This document shows, piece by piece, positions 61,823-64,000 of a stretch of 64,000 nt of DNA. A program made the position numbers and the translations under genes. The stretch spans positions 14,655-78,654 of the forward strand of contig PLZU01000009.1 in NCBI GenBank assembly GCA_003152275.1, in the 5' to 3' direction. Positions within the stretch are counted from its first letter, which is position 1, and every line of letters starts with the position of its first letter. The DNA is from Actinomycetota bacterium. GTDB lineage: Bacteria; Actinomycetota; Thermoleophilia; Gaiellales; Gaiellaceae. The notes beneath the pieces were generated by a model. That model was given only the letters and a program-made list of their open reading frames with translations, was not told where the DNA came from and made no database searches.

Positions 61823-63265
61823 ATGGAGTCCGCTCACCCGACCGCTGCACCCGATCCGCGCCGCTGGGAGGCGCTCGCGCTCGTCTGCGTCGCGATGTTC
61901 ATGACCGTGCTCGACGTTTCGATTGTCAATGTCGCGCTGCCGTCGATCAAGACGTCGCTGCACGTATCCGAGGACACGCTGCAGTGGGTGCTCATCGCGT
62001 ACACGATCACCTTCGGCGGCCTGCTGCTGCTCGGCGGGCGCGCGGCAGACCTGCTCGGACGCCGGCGCATGTTCATGGTCGGGATGGCGTTGTTCTCTGC
62101 GGCGTCGCTCGTCTGCGGCCTCGCCGGATCGATCGGCGTGCTGATCGCTGCGCGAGCTGTTCAGGGGATCGGTGCGGCGATCGTGTCGCCGGCAACGCTT
62201 GCGATCATCACCACCACATTCGAAGAAGGTTCCGAACGCAACAAAGCCCTCGGCGTCTGGGGAGCGATGGGCGGCAGCGGCGCAGCCGCGGGCGTGCTCT
62301 TCGGCGGCATCCTCACGAAGTACGCCGGTTGGGAGTGGATCTTCTTCGTCAACGTGCCGGTCGGCGCGCTCGTGCTCGCGCTCACACGTCCGGTCGTGCG
62401 CGAGAGCCGAATCGCAGGCTTGCGCGGTTTCGACGCGGGTGGCGCGGTCACCATTACCTCGAGCCTCGCGCTCCTCGTCTATGCGATCTCGAAAGCGCCT
62501 CAAATCGGGTGGGGCGCTGCCCACACGATCGAGGAGTTGATCGGCGCGGCAGTGCTCCTCGCGGCGTTCGTCGTGATCGAGACACGGCATCGCTCGCCGA
62601 TCGTGCCGTTCAGCATCTTCCGCGTGCGAACGGTCACGGGAGCGAACGTATGCGGCTTCTTCCTTGGCGCTGTCGTATTCGCGAACTTCTTTCTCCTCAC
62701 GCTGTACGTGCAACAGGTGCTGGGCTACACCGCACTCAGGACGGGACTGACGTTCCTCGCGACCGCAGGGACGGTGATTCCGGTCGCGGGGCTTTCGCAG
62801 GCGCTCGTGACGAAGGTTGGAGTTCGCCCGGTGATGACGATCGGGCTCGCGCTGATCACGGGCGGGATGCTGTGGTACACGCAGATCCCGACGCATGGCT
62901 CATTTGGAACGCACCTCCTGCCCGGCTACCTCATGGTGGGCGTCGGCATGGCGTTCGCGTTCATCCCAATGTCGATCGCCGCGCTCGCCGGCGTCGAGCC
63001 GCACGAGGCAGGGCTGGCGTCGGGATTGATCAATACCTCGCAGCAGATCGGCGGCGCGCTGGGAGTCGCGATCGCAGCGTCGGTCGCGTTCACCCACGCG
63101 GGCACGCTCCTCGCGTCGGGTCACTCTCAGGCACAAGCGCAGACCAGCGGCTTCGCGCTCGGCTTCTGGGTGCTCGCGGGAATCAGCGCAGCGTCGGTTC
63201 TCTCGTGCCTCGCGCTCGTGCGCGGCAGCGAGCTCGTGCTCGAGCCGGCGACGGTGGCTGTCTAG
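61823..63265 (+). CDS. DHA2-type MFS drug exporter
   Basis: The 480-aa protein has 14 helices and the MFS motifs MTVLDVSIVNVALPSIKTSL, GGRAADLLGRRRMFMVGMAL, RAVQGIGAAIVSPATLAIIT and MGGSGAAAGVLFGGILTKYA, as in EmrB/QacA exporters. ATG 61823 follows TTTGGAGGAATCG, a clear Shine-Dalgarno. Substrate unknown. Confidence 0.93.
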   Translation: MESAHPTAAPDPRRWEALALVCVAMFMTVLDVSIVNVALPSIKTSLHVSEDTLQWVLIAYTITFGGLLLLGGRAADLLGRRRMFMVGMALFSAASLVCGLAGSIGVLIAARAVQGIGAAIVSPATLAIITTTFEEGSERNKALGVWGAMGGSGAAAGVLFGGILTKYAGWEWIFFVNVPVGALVLALTRPVVRESRIAGLRGFDAGGAVTITSSLALLVYAISKAPQIGWGAAHTIEELIGAAVLLAAFVVIETRHRSPIVPFSIFRVRTVTGANVCGFFLGAVVFANFFLLTLYVQQVLGYTALRTGLTFLATAGTVIPVAGLSQALVTKVGVRPVMTIGLALITGGMLWYTQIPTHGSFGTHLLPGYLMVGVGMAFAFIPMSIAALAGVEPHEAGLASGLINTSQQIGGALGVAIAASVAFTHAGTLLASGHSQAQAQTSGFALGFWVLAGISAASVLSCLALVRGSELVLEPATVAV

Positions 63266-63280
63266 AGCTCTCCCGTGGCA

Positions 63281-63286
63281 TACCCT
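63281..63286 (+). promoter_or_regulatory. Leaderless -10 element of the cysteine-synthase-type gene
   Basis: TACCCT, 8 nt before the GTG at 63295. Confidence 0.45.
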
Positions 63287-63294
63287 TCCCGGCT

Positions 63295-64000
63295 GTGGCC
63301 CGCGAGTACCCGAGCATCCTCGAGCTGGTCGGCGCTACGCCAATCGTCCGCCTCGACAAGCTGAGCCCGCGTGGCGGCGCGCAGATCCTCGCGAAGCTCG
63401 AGTACCTGAACCCTGGCGGCTCCGTGAAGGACCGCATCGGCTTGCCGATGATTGAAGCGGCGGAGCGCGAGGGGAAGTTGAAGCCGGGTGGGACGATCGT
63501 CGAGCCAACCTCCGGCAATACCGGCGTCGGGCTTGCGATCGGCGCTGCGATCAAGGGCTACCGCTGCATCTTCGTGATGCCGGACAAGATGAGCCAGGAA
63601 AAGATTGCGCTGCTGCGCGCATACGGCGCAGAGGTCGTGATCACGCCAACAGCGGTCGAGCACGACTCGCCCGAGAGCTACTACTCGGTCTCCGACCGGC
63701 TCGCCGAGGAGATCCCCGGCGGCTTCAAGCCCGACCAGTACTCCAACATGGCGAACCCCGAGGCGCACTACCGCCTGACCGGGCCGGAGATCTGGGAGCA
63801 GACAGGCGGCGAGATCGACGCGATCGTCGTCTCCGTCGGTACGGGCGGCACGATCAGTGGTGTCGGGCGCTACTTCAAGGAACGAAAGCCGGAGGTCTTG
63901 ATCGTCGGTGCCGATCCGGAAGGGTCGGTGTACACGGCGAAGCGCGAAGACGATCTGCACCCGTACCTCGTCGAGGGAATCGGCAAGGATACCTGGCCGA
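63295..64000 (+). CDS. Cysteine synthase/cystathionine beta-synthase family (cut by window edge)
   Basis: The open frame from GTG 63295 runs to the window end (235 codons seen). It is a PLP fold-type II enzyme: ELVGATPIVRLDKLSPRGGA, the PLP Lys in LNPGGSVKDRIGLPMIEAAE, TSGNTGVGLAIGAAIKGYRC and VVSVGTGGTISGVGRYFKER. The GxGD-type middle and PEGSVYTAKREDDLHPYLVE with GIGKDTWP are more like cystathionine beta-synthases than CysK. The end, including any CBS domains, is outside. Confidence 0.92.
   Translation, partial: MAREYPSILELVGATPIVRLDKLSPRGGAQILAKLEYLNPGGSVKDRIGLPMIEAAEREGKLKPGGTIVEPTSGNTGVGLAIGAAIKGYRCIFVMPDKMSQEKIALLRAYGAEVVITPTAVEHDSPESYYSVSDRLAEEIPGGFKPDQYSNMANPEAHYRLTGPEIWEQTGGEIDAIVVSVGTGGTISGVGRYFKERKPEVLIVGADPEGSVYTAKREDDLHPYLVEGIGKDTWP

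Overview
The window is high-GC bacterial DNA with many GTG starts and a large share of apparently leaderless genes. The gene content (de novo purine genes scattered with small accessory genes, a DUF4032 protein, DipZ, YcaQ/AlkZ-like and DUF6636 proteins) resembles Thermoleophilia-type soil actinobacteria (Gaiellales/Solirubrobacterales). The phylum is an inference from gene style; no 16S rRNA is present.

Layout. 1-2.6 kb: end of a citrate synthase gene, a sugar-nucleotide-type epimerase, a dead tryptophanase fragment joined to a transposase fragment, and a secreted Cys-repeat protein. 3.1-9.0 kb: HyuA/HyuB hydantoinase/oxoprolinase pair, a divergent HAD phosphatase, a decayed azlCD exporter, a CGNR regulator, a cupin and a small monooxygenase-like protein. 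8.99-18.86 kb: an intact selenocysteine tRNA gene followed by four displaced copies of its 3' part (65, 65, 18 and 30 bp). These cut the next 9.8 kb into four cargo segments: a DUF4111 nucleotidyltransferase; an HD-GYP protein plus a DUF5317-MFS fusion; a tiny LuxR-type regulator with a 35-aa peptide; and an ABC exporter with its two-component system. No integrase is present. This is the most unusual structure in the window.

19-33.3 kb: accessory, largely secreted or envelope functions: a haloperoxidase broken by an amber codon, two divergent glycoside-hydrolase-like proteins, a PIG-V-like mannosyltransferase, an ArsR/SRPBCC pair with a clear operator, a frameshifted diguanylate cyclase, two choice-of-anchor-type proteins, DipZ, and EamA. 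33.6-37.8 kb: rhodanese and the replication/translation block rpsF-ssb-rpsR-rplI-dnaB. 38-59 kb: an almost complete purine pathway in several transcription units (purA; purD-purE; purB-purC-purS-purQ; purL-purF; purM-purN-purH), interleaved with fdhD-mobA, methyltransferase, VOC, GNAT, EamA and cupin genes. purK is not in the window. 59-64 kb: DUF4032 protein, sedolisin protease, DHA2-type MFS exporter and the start of a cysteine synthase/cystathionine beta-synthase-type gene.

Regulation. At 17 genes a TANNNT hexamer lies 6-8 nt (12 of them exactly 7 nt) before the start codon, so these genes are probably transcribed as leaderless mRNAs. The rule also points to a TTG start for purM and a CTG start for purL. 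Genes in the ribosomal block, the secreted protease and the MFS exporter instead have Shine-Dalgarno sequences.
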